DNA from: Fratercula arctica
Taxonomy: Eukaryota > Chordata > Aves > Charadriiformes > Alcidae
Length of the DNA stretch: 64,000 bases
NCBI GenBank assembly: GCA_947846985.1
Contig: CANTUZ010000002.1
Coordinates: forward strand, 14,394,087-14,458,086
Direction of reading: 5' to 3'
Shown here: positions 1 through 10,693 of the stretch, in pieces
Position numbering within the stretch: the first letter of the stretch is position 1
Layout: each line of letters begins with the position of its first letter
Notes under the pieces: generated by a model
The model's database searches: none
What the model was told of the DNA's origin: nothing
Seen by the model: the letters and a program-made list of their open reading frames with translations, nothing else
Position numbers and translations under genes: made by a program

Positions 1-110
1 TCCTAAATACCTTGTGGAAAAGTCTACAGATTAGAAAGAAGCAGTTCTATTTTATGTCCTAGACCTCCTACAACATTAAGTTCTTTAATTTAAATAGCAT
101 TCATGTTAGT

Positions 111-131
111 ATAATAATAATAATAATAATA
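111..131. repeat. (TAA)n microsatellite
   Basis: Seven uninterrupted ATA/TAA triplets, followed by a short A run. An ordinary simple sequence repeat that is probably length-variable. Confidence 0.9.
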
Positions 132-2167
132 AAAAACAGTGCAAGAGAGGAAAACATCCATATTTTTGCAAGTAAAATTGATGTAGATTGAATCCTTGCT
201 CACATGTGTGCTAAAATACAGACAGAGTTTGATCTACTGAATATTTCATTAAGGTGTTGACAGCTAAGCATCTGAGGTACAACTGCTGAGATTACATATG
301 AAACATGCCAACAGAGAGCAAATAACAGACTACTCAATCTTTTTCTCTATTTTTGGTCTCTTTGTCTCTCTCTTTCTCTTTTTAACAGTATACAGTGTAA
401 AAACTGGCTCACACATGTTTCTGCAAATGCAAGAATTGAGGTTCTGATTGCTCTGGTAGATTGTAACGGCCATTACTCATACAGAACTGCCTCTGTAGTT
501 GAGAAAAAGCCCCAAATCCTAGAGTTAGACACAAATAAAATCTATCCATGTGAAAACTAACTCCAACAGTCTTTATTGGACCTAATGACTTCTTTCTAGC
601 TTTAGAAAGTCTCATATAGAAACAACAATCTATAGGGTGAAGCAGAATCTATGGAGACAAAGTGAACAGCTGTACTCACCAGAAGCACTAACTTGCAAGC
701 ATTGGTATTAAACAGTTTGCAAACAACTGATAAGGCCAATAAGCATTATTTAGAAAGTTTTAATGAACAAAAATCATTCTTTTCCTTTAAATAATTCTGT
801 AACCCTATGCTACTCTAAATATATTTCTCTATTTTAGTAGTTCAGCCTACAGCTAGTACAACAAAATGGGGAATTAAGCCTAGTTCATATATTTTACAAA
901 TTAGGACTACTGTGTCTATGATTAATTAATAGGAAAAGGGCTACATTTGCAACTAAATATTTTGACAATGAATAATTTATCCAGGTTTACTTTTAGCATA
1001 TTGGTAAAGCAAGCTTCATTTCACATACTGCACAATAAATTCTCTCTAAAGCAATTCATGAGACCAAAAAATTACAAACATAAAAATCAATTGCTCATTT
1101 CCATTTAAAACTTGGAGCAGAACCGCAGGCAGTAGGTTTAGGATGTACTGCTAATATATGTGATTGTCTAGGAAGGATATAGGTTCTATTATTCCCAGCA
1201 AGAAAAAAAATTGTTAATTTCCCTAGAAGCAAGATTTTTGTGTTAATTTATTCATTCACATACTCCTCAGCCCCATGAAAACAGTTTTTTGTGAAAACAC
1301 AGAAAAATATACAGTGAATTAAACTTGGCGCAGTGATTTAAAGAAGTAGATATCCTGTAAAGGGGTCAAAAGATAAGATATCTTAATTTATGAGCCTTAC
1401 AGTCATGAGTCATGTCCTGTTATGTTTATTATATTTATGAGGTCTAAATGACTGCTAAAATAAATAACAGATCTATGACAATCCAAAATGCATGATGAGA
1501 ATGCTACATAAAACCTTCAAAAACACAGCAAGATCACAACAAAATATTTAATTTCATTTAGTTCACTCAGCAATTTTCAATAGCAATAACGATGTACACA
1601 AATATGCAATAACGATTTCACAAGAAATCTTAACTCTGGCAAGCAAAGTCTAGAATTTAGAGTTATTCTTCTCTACAGTTCAAATAATTGGTGGTATCGC
1701 ATTCTCTCTTGAGACAACATGAACTGAGATGCTGATGCAAAGAGAAGCAGAAGGACTGACATGTTACAAACTGTTCATGGATGTGACACTATCACAAAAA
1801 GAGGCAAGAGAAGTGAACCTTTTGTGTATCTGGCTGGTTATATAGAACAGAATATCAGTCACCGATGAAAAAAATGTACCGTGTTCCAAAGCAAAACTCT
1901 TTATTGTACATTAGCCATAGAAACAACAGTAGAAAATTATTTTCCATCCAAAGTTAGTAAAGCTCTTTTTGCTCTAATGGCCTAATGTGAATTGACAGTG
2001 AAGTATAACCCTGGAGAACTGAAGCATTATGCTGTAAGTGAAGTAAAGACAGCACAATTCCATTATTACTGACATAAAGGCCAGCTTATAGATTTCAATA
2101 AGAAGTAGGAATTTTTTGAGACTTCTGTGGCAATTTTAGCTAGTGTAGATTTAGATTTTGAGAATGG

Positions 2168-2214
2168 CTTCTCTTTTTTCTCTTTCTTTTTTTCTCTTCT
2201 TTTTTTTTTCCTCT
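2168..2214 (+). repeat. Pyrimidine (C/T) tract
   Basis: A 47-base run of only C and T, mostly T, followed immediately by AG. By composition it would make a very strong splice acceptor on the plus strand, but the next bases give no open frame and no clear donor. I treat it as low-complexity sequence. Confidence 0.7.
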
Positions 2215-3350
2215 AGTAAAAACACTGATAACGTAATTGCCATGTCACATGTTTCATCACCTGAAAAGGCAGAAAATAGATGACTGAACTGAATTTGCTG
2301 CTAATGTAGATTGTTAGAACTTTGGACACGCCTAAGCCTCTGTCGTACTTGTCCATCCATTTCCACCTTTCAGTGGCAGAATCTTTAAAGAGAGCCACAA
2401 CCACTAGTTTGGTTTCTCGCTGCCTTTGAAGATTGGCTGATCAGTTGTGCAGCCTTGATTTTATTGTATGGTTCTCTCATTCTCTTTGTGTCAATTGCAT
2501 TACACTTCTGTAGATTGAAGTTTTCAGCTTTCCACTAAGTGGTAAACAAATGATCTTTTACATGACTGCACAGTAAACCGCATATGCAATGCTGTGATGG
2601 TGTACAGATTCAATAATTCAAAACATGAACGAGACAGGGAAACATAAGGCAGTCCTTCTAAGCTCATTATTTATTGCAAAGAAAACACAAGAATAAAGAA
2701 TTATGCCCAGTAAAGGCATTTTCCCAGCTGCTGTGCAATAAATTTAAAAGATGGAGGTGCTTTTTATATGTAAAATTCTTATAAGTGTGATGAGAGCATC
2801 AGTTGGTAGCCCTGGACTGGCAACCAATAGTACCCAGGAACTTATTCTGCAACCTGTAAGTAGATTATAGTAATTATAATTACAAACAGCACAACCTGTG
2901 TGATCAAGGGAGAAGACCGATTCCTTGCTACCACCCACACTTTTTGGCCCATTGTTGCAATCAAGCAATCAAAGTTTGACTTTTATACAGGATTCCTACG
3001 TCTGCAACTTTTGCGTCACAAAATGCTGCTCTGTCGAACTCATAAGATAAGAAGTTTGAAGTTGCTCTTACTAATCAAATTTTTAATTGCGGTGTTCAAA
3101 ACGCGGTGAAACTTTTAATCTTGTAGCAACTCCAGTACTGTGGTAATGTCTGAGCAAAGTACAAGGAGTACTCCAAAAATGAAGCTTGGGGAATTTCTAT
3201 TGTCTTATGTTTAGGCATTTAGACCCAGCTTGTATTTGGAAGGCAGAAAGTTTAACCACCTCACTACGTGGATAACTTTTACATTGTGGGGGATGTTAGG
3301 GGTGTTAATGATTGATACAGCCAGTCTCCCTCCTCTTTTGACACATAAGT

Positions 3351-3770
3351 TGGGAAAGAAGTTACGACTACTGAGAGAGTTGGAGTTGTTCAGTCTGGAG
3401 AACGGAAGGCTCCTAGGAAACCTTATAGTGACCTACCAGTATCTTAAGGGGGCCTACAAGAAAGCTGGTGAGGGACTTTTTAGGATGTCGGGTAATGGTA
3501 GGACTAGAGGGAATGGATTAAAACTGGAGATGGATTGATTCAGACTAGACATTAGGAAGAAGTTCTTCACCATGAGGGTGGTGAGACACTGGAACAGGTT
3601 GCCCAGAGAGGTGGTGGAAGCCCCATCCCTGGAAGTTTTTAAGGCCAGGCTGGATGGGGCTCTGAGCAACCTGATCTAGTGGGAGGTGTCCCTGCCCATG
3701 GCAGGGGGGCTGGAACTAGATGATCTTTAAGGTCCCTTCCAACCCTAACAATTCTGATTCTATGATTCTA
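3351..3770 (+). mobile_element. CR1 LINE, 5'-truncated 3' end
   Basis: A chicken-repeat-1 non-LTR retrotransposon fragment in plus orientation. Recognisable CR1 text runs through it: the GAGAGAGTTGG-like start, the segment around 3545-3610 matching the GAAGTTCTTCACCATGAGGG part of the tail, GCCCAGAGAGGTGGTGGA (about 3601-3618), the CCTGCCCATGGCAGGGGGGC hairpin region (about 3691-3710), and the terminal ATTCTATGATTCTA type end near 3770. Only the last part of ORF2 plus the 3' UTR remains, so it cannot move itself. It has no poly-A tail, as expected for CR1. The fairly good match to the family suggests a middle-aged insertion. CR1 is the main LINE of birds, so this copy also supports the host assignment. 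Subfamily not assigned. Confidence 0.93.
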
Positions 3771-5284
3771 CTGGAGAACTGGGTAGTCACTTTTTGCTAG
3801 AAGAAACTTACCACAATTCCTTTAACACTCCTGCACTCCTTGACTACTGTCATTGTTCCTAGCCTCACACATGACCTGTAAGAGAGATTCTTTCCAAGGA
3901 TAAGCCTTACACCCAGGAAAAATGGAAATCTGAATGATGCAGCTGTGTGATAGTATGGGGCAGGAACTCACTGCCTTAAGGTAGAGGCCTATGCTACCTG
4001 AAAAAAACCCTCTTAAAAAAAAAAAAAGTTATACAAGTGTTTCAATAAGCCATTCACAACCCTGTCCTCACAAATGTAAAATCCTAACAATATGGAAGCA
4101 TTCTCAGCCTTTTTGTTGCAAATGAGGAGATGTAATATGATGTTCTCGAGAGGAAGCTCAACAGGCCCCTGGACCCAGCTCAGCTCAACAGGGAAATTCA
4201 CATATTTGTTGTGGGTTCTCTGCAGTCATACTGCTTTATATCAGCTGGCCTCCCTAATACACTTGTCCTTTTATTTGTACCCACTGAGATGCTCAGCATG
4301 AGAAATTCAGTGCTTTAAAACTTTATGATTTAATTATGCCTTTAAGTTGTTGGTTTTTTTTTTTTTTCCAGCTAGGAAAAGTGCCATTTCACTGAATGCA
4401 CTATTTATTTTTTTTTTTCTTAATTTCAAAAGGGAGTAATTTCTGATGGATGCAAAAAGAAAAAAAAATGCATAAAAGAGAGCATATTTTTCCAACTTCA
4501 TATTTCTTAAAAACAGCTGAAAAGATTTTTCTTTCTTTTCTAACCTTCCCTAAAGAACATATTTGAGGTCAACAAAGTAAGGAAACTCTGAGCTGCAAAG
4601 GGCACATTTTCATAAAATTATGAACAAATGAAAATGGAAGGCTAAGTAGAAATGTTATAGGCATAAGTTTTGTATAACTATTGATGGCATAAATGCCATT
4701 ATACTTTCACTAAATATGATTTCAAACATTAGCTACTGGCCTGCTGGGTTAAATATTTATTTTCTAGGAGTCCCATCTGTTTCAAGCTGCCAGCCAAAAG
4801 AACTGAATAATAAAATGTACAATATACACAGTCACAAGGTACAGAACAATATTTTTCAGGATGTTTGCACTTCTGTTAACAAGAACAGACAAACAGACCC
4901 ACCACTGGCCAATATGCATTTTACTGGTGGAAGTTTGATCCAATAATCTGCGATCTGTTTGCTGTGTTAAAGAACTCCATAAAAGTGATGTTTACATGCT
5001 GCCTCCCATTGCCAACTTTTAAATGCCCAAATCTTTGTGGATTTCATCACTCTCTTTCTTGTTGTGACTAAGGTGTTGCAGTAAATAAAACATGATAACG
5101 CTGAGGGGAAAAAAAAAAGGCAAGTGAAACTATAGCCTGAAAAACAAAGGTATATTCCGATCTCCTCTGTAATGAAATAGCTTTTTCTTAGATAGTATGC
5201 CATAGAGCAGAACTGCCTTAATAAAAAGAGTTTACAGTAAATCCGATAACCTCTTATATAAGGAAATTTGTTGTGTTTACTCTG

Positions 5285-5313
5285 TTTTTTTTGTTTTGTT
5301 TTGTTTTGTTTTG
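5285..5313 (+). repeat. (TTTTG)n low-complexity repeat
   Basis: A run of T followed by four TTTTG units. Simple repeat. Confidence 0.85.
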
Positions 5314-6304
5314 AGTATGAGTTGATATTACAGAAATCACTGTTTCTGGCAATCTATTTGCAATCTATGAACCCCAGAATATTTCAGCTACTTCAGAGAA
5401 TAATTGTTCTGCAATTATGCATGCAAATCTTAATCCAATAACTGCCTGAGATTAAGCTATGGCTGTAGCCTGTGTGTGGCACAGTTGGGAAGCTCCAGAC
5501 ATTGAGTTTTTATCCTTATAATCTTGACAGTTTGGAAAATGCTGGTAAAAGCCAAGGGCAAAGCAGAGCTCCAAAGGAAATTCATTTGCATTTACACATG
5601 CACCCATGCAATGCCCCTTTTCACACTGTTACAATTTCAGGGTATCACAGAGAAGAAAATACCTCTTGAAACAGAATCTCTGAATAGACAGATTGCTTAC
5701 GGTTTGGAAATTGTGAGAGAAACATAATTTGTAGTAGCATGCTCATGCAGCATGCTGCTTTCTAGTTTCTGTATCCTCAATGCGCTGCAGGCATGAAATA
5801 ACCTACACTCATATCTCCTGGTGATGCAAAAAGGAAGTATTATATTTCTTTAGATCATTTTTTAAAAGCATGTTTCTCCTTTTTTTATGTTTTCTTGCTT
5901 TATCAACATCATTTGAAGACCTCTGCTTTAGTCATTTTGACTCATAGTCACAAACTGTACTCTCTTCTGTACTTTGGCAGTGATACTGGAGCTGGTTTCC
6001 GTAGTGATCTACCAAACAGATTATTTTTTCTCCTCCCATACAGAGTACATATTTCGGATGGCATTCCTGTTGTGTGGGAGGGCGGCTCCACTCCATTCAC
6101 ACACTCGCACTCACAGATGTGGCCTCCTGGGTTTTCTCCTGCCGGGCTTTCCAACAGCTTTTCCAACAGTAGTAGCCTCAAGTCCACTCTCCAGCCTTCT
6201 AGTAAGCAGTCGGGGCATCATAGCACAGACTTTGTTTGTTCCTTTTATTGTGGTTTTTTTTTTTTTTTTTCTGTGAAGCTGACAATTTGTCTTGATTTGT
6301 CTTT

Positions 6305-6398
6305 GGAAGGAAAGGAGGAAGGGGGTATGGGAAGGAGAAAAGGAAACAGAAGGGAAAGGGAAAAGGAAGGGGAAAGGGAAAACGAAAGGGGAAGAAAG
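6305..6398 (+). repeat. Polypurine tract, GGAAA-rich
   Basis: About 94 bases that are almost only A and G, with four pyrimidine interruptions (near 6326, 6328, 6347 and 6383). Units such as GGAAAGGG and GGAAGGGG recur. Such tracts can adopt triplex (H-DNA) forms; that is general knowledge, not something the sequence proves here. Confidence 0.85.
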
Positions 6399-8168
6399 CC
6401 TAGAAAAGGAACCAATTTTGGTATTTTCTAAAACTGTTCCATTCATAACTGCTGCTTTATGAATATTTTTAGTTACATGGCTACAAAGTAACATGGAATT
6501 TTTGAGTCCTTGGAAGAAAACCTTGCTCGAAGCCAGCAATTTGATCAAGAAATGCCACAGAATACACTGTAATCTAATCTCTTCTCAGGCAGTTAATGGC
6601 ATACATGAATAACAGAGAAGAATACATTTAAATCATCTTACTTCTTTGGGAAATGTTACCGCAGCAAGCATTTTATCATAACAGCTGTAGCTGCTGCTTC
6701 TGCCAACAGGACATTTATATGACTGTATAGATCAGCAGAGGCCATTTCCTGCAGGAATATTTTATTCTATAACTAAATCAGGAAGAAAAACACCTGGAAC
6801 ACAGTTGAAGGATGTAGGGACAGGGTTATTTTGAACAAAATTTTACTCCATAGTGTACTTCCTGGCAGGTTGCTAATGGAGCTTTCTGGTATATTGTAAC
6901 ATAACACAGGAAATCCAATGGGCTCATGAACTACATAGCTGTGCATCGGGAGGCTGGAGAACTGACAGCCTTGGTGCTACACTGGTACTACAAGAGGGAA
7001 GACAAGGTCATTACTTCTGCATGAAAAGCAAGTAAACAAGTAAACAGTGAGTAAAGTAAAAACAAGTAAAAAGTGAACCTGATTCTTCCAAAGCATCTTA
7101 ACATATTCTCTCTGCCTGGAGAAGACAAAGAGAGGTTCAATGCAGAACAGGGCTGTTTCCATTTTCAACTTGACAATAATCTCATAGCAAAGCATTGGGA
7201 GAGAGAGAAACGAGAGGATTTCCCTCCATTTGATTGTGATCGTACTCTCTCTACCAATAAATCCTCCTCGGTTCAAAAAGATTCTTCTAAAGAGCAATTT
7301 GATTTGTCTTTGAAAAGCACTGGAGTGCATCAAATGTCATTAGTTCTTTAAATATGTCTACAGACTACTGCAGGCCTGGAGCTTTGTGCAAAGCCCCTTG
7401 TTACTCCTGGTGCCCACTTCTCCTTTGTAGGCTTCTAAACTAAAATTTTCTTGTGTGTGTTTCCAGTAACACAGAGAGGGTAAAGGGCTTTAACCCATGC
7501 TCTATATCAGCAGCAAGGCATAGTGGGTTAGGCTCCAGGATATGCTTAAATTGCATGATTATATTTTAATGGATTTTTCCAAAGAAGGCAAATCTTGAGG
7601 CAGTAGCTTGAAACTACACAATTTATCGGGATTGTTCATATTAAATCAATGGTAGCATATTATCACTGGACTCTTTTTTGGGGTGTACTTATTTAGCTAA
7701 ATCTCCCCGTTTTATTCTTGCCTAACTGCTACATTCTTCAAGAAATATCTGATGCTCTCTAACCTTAGCAATTGCATTTTTCTCTTCCCTCATCCCCTTC
7801 ACTTACTTTTCTTCTTTCTCCCCCGCTCCCGTCTCACTCCTTAGTCTCTCTGCTTTTCCAGTAAAGATAATTATTCTCCTATGTCTTCACCTTCTTTCTT
7901 TTATAACTTGAATAGTGTCAGCTATTTTTCTATCCTGAATAATTCAAACTCTACAACTCCATCTTTAAATGTCTCTCTGTATCCGTTTCCCTATGCATCT
8001 ACTAAGCTTCACTCAATATGCTTTTGCATATTCCATCCTCCAGTATTTCCTTTCTCCTAGATGCTCCATTAGGAAGTGATTTCTCTGATCTTGCAAAAGG
8101 ATTGATCACTCAGGACTGCCCTATTCAACTGTGCCCTTTTAGAAATGGCACTACTTTTAAAGACTTAA

Positions 8169-8203
8169 AGACTTAGTTGCCAGGAAATCTGGCAACTAGG
8201 TTT
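8169..8203 (+). other. 15-bp stem hairpin, 5-base loop
   Basis: The left arm 8169-8183 (AGACTTAGTTGCCAG) pairs with the right arm 8189-8203 (CTGGCAACTAGGTTT) around the loop GAAAT. The inner 10 base pairs are perfect; the outer five include two G-T pairs. It directly follows a short tandem repeat of AAAGACTT. Too short for a normal pre-microRNA and too regular to ignore. A replication template-switch origin is equally possible. Confidence 0.6.
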
Positions 8204-8379
8204 AGTGACAAAACTATGATCTACCTTCCCTGGGAAATGACATGCCTGCCATGAGTGGAACCAGTTCAAATCACAGACTGTTAGAGACAATTCAGGCAGC
8301 ATGTGCGTTTAATATTAGACACTTTTGTAGAAAAGCCTGCCAATCGTATTGATTTGTGTCAAATTAAGTGCAATGGGAT

Positions 8380-8381
<2 letters not shown>

Positions 8382-8411
<30 letters not shown>
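8382..8411. repeat. Pure 30-T homopolymer
   Basis: Thirty consecutive T. CR1 retrotransposons do not add poly-A tails, so a long homopolymer could mark a retroposed transcript on the minus strand (poly-A on that strand, body to the right). However, the flank at 8412-8700 shows no recognisable gene body. Slippage growth of a shorter run is the simpler reading. Confidence 0.9.
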
Positions 8412-8414
<3 letters not shown>

Positions 8415-9095
8415 CCATGCGGACAGCTTAGAGGCAGGAAATTAAACAAACCTTTTTCAATAATCGCCTTGGCTGAAAGTGAACTGTGGTCTTAATAATC
8501 AGAGAGGAACAATCATGTTTTAAAAAGCTATCCCTCAGGTAAGGAATGCTTGCCAAAATTAAACTCTCATAAAAGCAAATATAAGAGAGATGACTTAACA
8601 GGCATGATCTTGATTTTACGAACAATACTCTAAAATTAAGGGATAATTCCACACATTCATTGGATTCCTGTGAAGTTTCTCATTACCTTGCACCATCAAT
8701 TCATTATTTTTAGAATACTCCTGTGAAGCAGGGAAATATTAACCTAATTTTTTTTAAAAAAATGTGTATCCTAATTTTATGGGTTTCACAAGTCTATCAA
8801 GTCCTCACTTCACTGCCAAATTCTTTCAAACATCCTTTCTAACTTAAAAAGCTCCTTTGCTATGGAATATTGTTTTAAATGAGGGAGGACCCAGCAGTAA
8901 CATTGTGTGTATGTTGCACAAAATGACCAATTACTTAAATCAAAAATGAGTCTGCAACACAGAGCTTTTGGGACTCAAACTTGCACCTCCTGCGAAGGTG
9001 AAGACAAAGATATTTGAACTTTAAAAACATCATTGTCAGGATTACAGCTGAGATGAGTTATGGATGGCTATATTTCTCCTTTCTCTTTTCTGCAG
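8412..9095. other. Unique DNA, nothing recognised
   Basis: AT-rich unique sequence. A 74-codon minus-strand open frame (8428-8652) has no recognisable domain. No repeat of known type seen. Confidence 0.5.
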
Positions 9096-9296
9096 TATCC
9101 AGTTCAGATTTGGGCTACTGCATGACGGATGGCTGGTTTTGATACCCAGAGCAGAGAGCAGTACATCATTTGTATGAGCTCTGAGGGCTGGCAGAATCCC
9201 CATCCACAGTGATTGGAGAACGCTCGGAGGGATCCTGTCATATCCAACTCACTGGGATGTAGAACAGCAACAATTTTCACAGCCTCTCTTGCTAAG
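9096..9296 (+). ncRNA. Possible spliced non-coding exon
   Basis: A 201-base segment framed by good splice signals. The acceptor is a clean C/T tract ending TCTTTTCTGCAG at 9095, and the donor is AAG|GTGACA at 9297. All three plus-strand frames contain stops (the longest open part is about 26 codons from the acceptor), so if the segment is transcribed it would fit a long non-coding RNA or UTR exon better than coding sequence. No promoter, partner exon or poly-A signal could be tied to it. Splice-like pairs of this quality do occur by chance in 64 kb. Confidence 0.2.
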
Positions 9297-9811
9297 GTGA
9301 CAGAAGAGAAAAGGCAAATCACAGCTAAAAAATATGTTCCAATAAAAAATAGTAATAAACTTTCCCATTTATCTCACCTTTCCAAGAAAAAATATAACTG
9401 GCAGAACTTTGCATGTACTCTTGATAAATAGAAGTCCAGGTTTTATTTAAAAGCAAAGCCAAGAGAGGAGGAAAAATCCCAAAAAGTTCATCACTTACTG
9501 AAGATGCAAAGCTAAGGAATCAAGAGATGCCTCAATCCTTGGTTCGTTATATACTTGCTCAACCTAGCTTTACACATGTACATGCATATGGCTACACTGT
9601 AAGCTGGTTTTATAACAAGTTCAGTTGTAAGGCATGATTAATCTAATGTGGTTTAGGCATTTACTTTAAGATAGATAAATTGTGTCTTAGATACAACTTA
9701 TTATCCTCACTCAGTGTTCAATAGCAGCAAAGAGAGTTTAGGGTGACTATATTGTGTGTGTGTACATTTAGGCAGATAAATCCTATCTTGGCTTGCTGCT
9801 GAAGTCATCTC

Positions 9812-9833
9812 ATATATATATATATATATATAT
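9812..9833. repeat. (AT)n microsatellite
   Basis: Eleven AT dinucleotides without interruption, followed by TTATATA. Confidence 0.9.
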
Positions 9834-10652
9834 TTATATAAAAGGTATATTAGGAAGAAGACATGTCCTTCCTTCTTTTGCTGCACCTGGACTCATTGCC
9901 TATGGCCACACAGCTCACAGTAAAAGTGAAAAGCAAGACCAGTTTCCAACAAGAAATCACTTGTGTATGGTGCATGGCATTTCCTAATTTTCACAGTTGA
10001 AATCCTTTATTTTGGTTTTAAACTGATATGACCAGGTATGAGAGTTTCCCTTTCCCCCACCTCTACCACCAATATACTCAGGGAAAAAAATAACAATTCC
10101 AGAGGGACAAGGACACTTGCAAATGTTCCTTTCCTAGATGACAGACTGCTATCTCAGTCCCTGCCATCAGCAAATAACTTGTCACCATTTTTTTTAGCAA
10201 GACAGTGAGACACCTTGCCTTCGTGAATATTGCCTTAAGTGTTTTGGGTTTTTTTTTAATATGAGTTTTGTTGTTGGTTTTTGTGTGTCACATAGAGGTA
10301 TAAATGACCTATTTTTGTGTGTGTATCTACACCTGTGGAGGTCTGCTTCCTATGCTGCACTATTGAGAATTTTGGCAGATATAGCTTCAAGAACAGGATT
10401 CTCTTGTTTAATTTCAAGGACACACTAGATATACTCTATTCACATTTAACCTTTTTGAAATTCTGTTTAGGTGAGTACAATTAAAGGCTCTTCAGTGACT
10501 TTGGTTAGTTATTGCTTTCTACATGCCTAATTTGAAAATGCTACTGCAATACACGACTGTTTTGCTTGGTGGTATCTGAGGCTTTACTTAATAATTAAAA
10601 CCTAATTCTTCTAGACTTACATCTTAGGCTTCCATTTTTGTCCCTTTAAAAA

Positions 10653-10693
10653 ATATGTACATATATATGTGTGTGTATGTGTATATATATTTA
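10653..10693. repeat. Mixed (TA/TG)n simple repeat
   Basis: Alternating purine-pyrimidine sequence changing from TA-rich to TGTGTG and back to TATATA. Confidence 0.8.

Larger units (their letters stand above)
1..3350. other. AT-rich unique DNA, no gene seen
   Basis: I see no supported gene here. The stretch holds a TAA microsatellite (111-131) and a 47-base pyrimidine tract (2168-2214) that ends in CTAG and looks like a splice acceptor, but no coding exon follows it on the plus strand. Two short minus-strand open frames (409-615 and 2213-2404) have no recognisable domain. The first overlaps a region (about 505-590) that faintly resembles the old palindromic repeat family described at 36980-37050. 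Confidence 0.6.
3771..8168. other. Unique AT-rich DNA, no gene seen
   Basis: No supported gene. Contains poly-T or poly-A tracts (4357-4369, 4411-4420), a TTTTG repeat (5285-5313), a slightly GC-richer stretch at about 6055-6235 that is open in several frames at once, and the purine tract at 6305-6398. The open frames at 5895-6431 and 6111-6548 arise from that low-complexity sequence and have no domain pattern. Confidence 0.55.

Noticed and set aside
2213..2404. Minus-strand open frame with a protein-like stretch
   Set aside because: It starts at GTG after an in-frame stop, has no clear splice signals in phase, and the peptide matches nothing I know.
3230..3538. 102-codon open frame near 3.4 kb
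   Set aside because: Starts at a non-ATG codon, and its second half is plus-strand CR1 sequence, not a host gene.
5895..6431. Longest open stretch (about 178 codons) on the plus strand
   Set aside because: It starts at a non-ATG codon, overlaps open frames in other frames and on the other strand, and is kept open largely by T-rich and purine-rich low-complexity sequence. No domain seen.
6111..6548. 145-codon open frame on the minus strand
   Set aside because: Its middle is the translated complement of the purine tract (repeated PFPF/FPFP residues), typical of low complexity.
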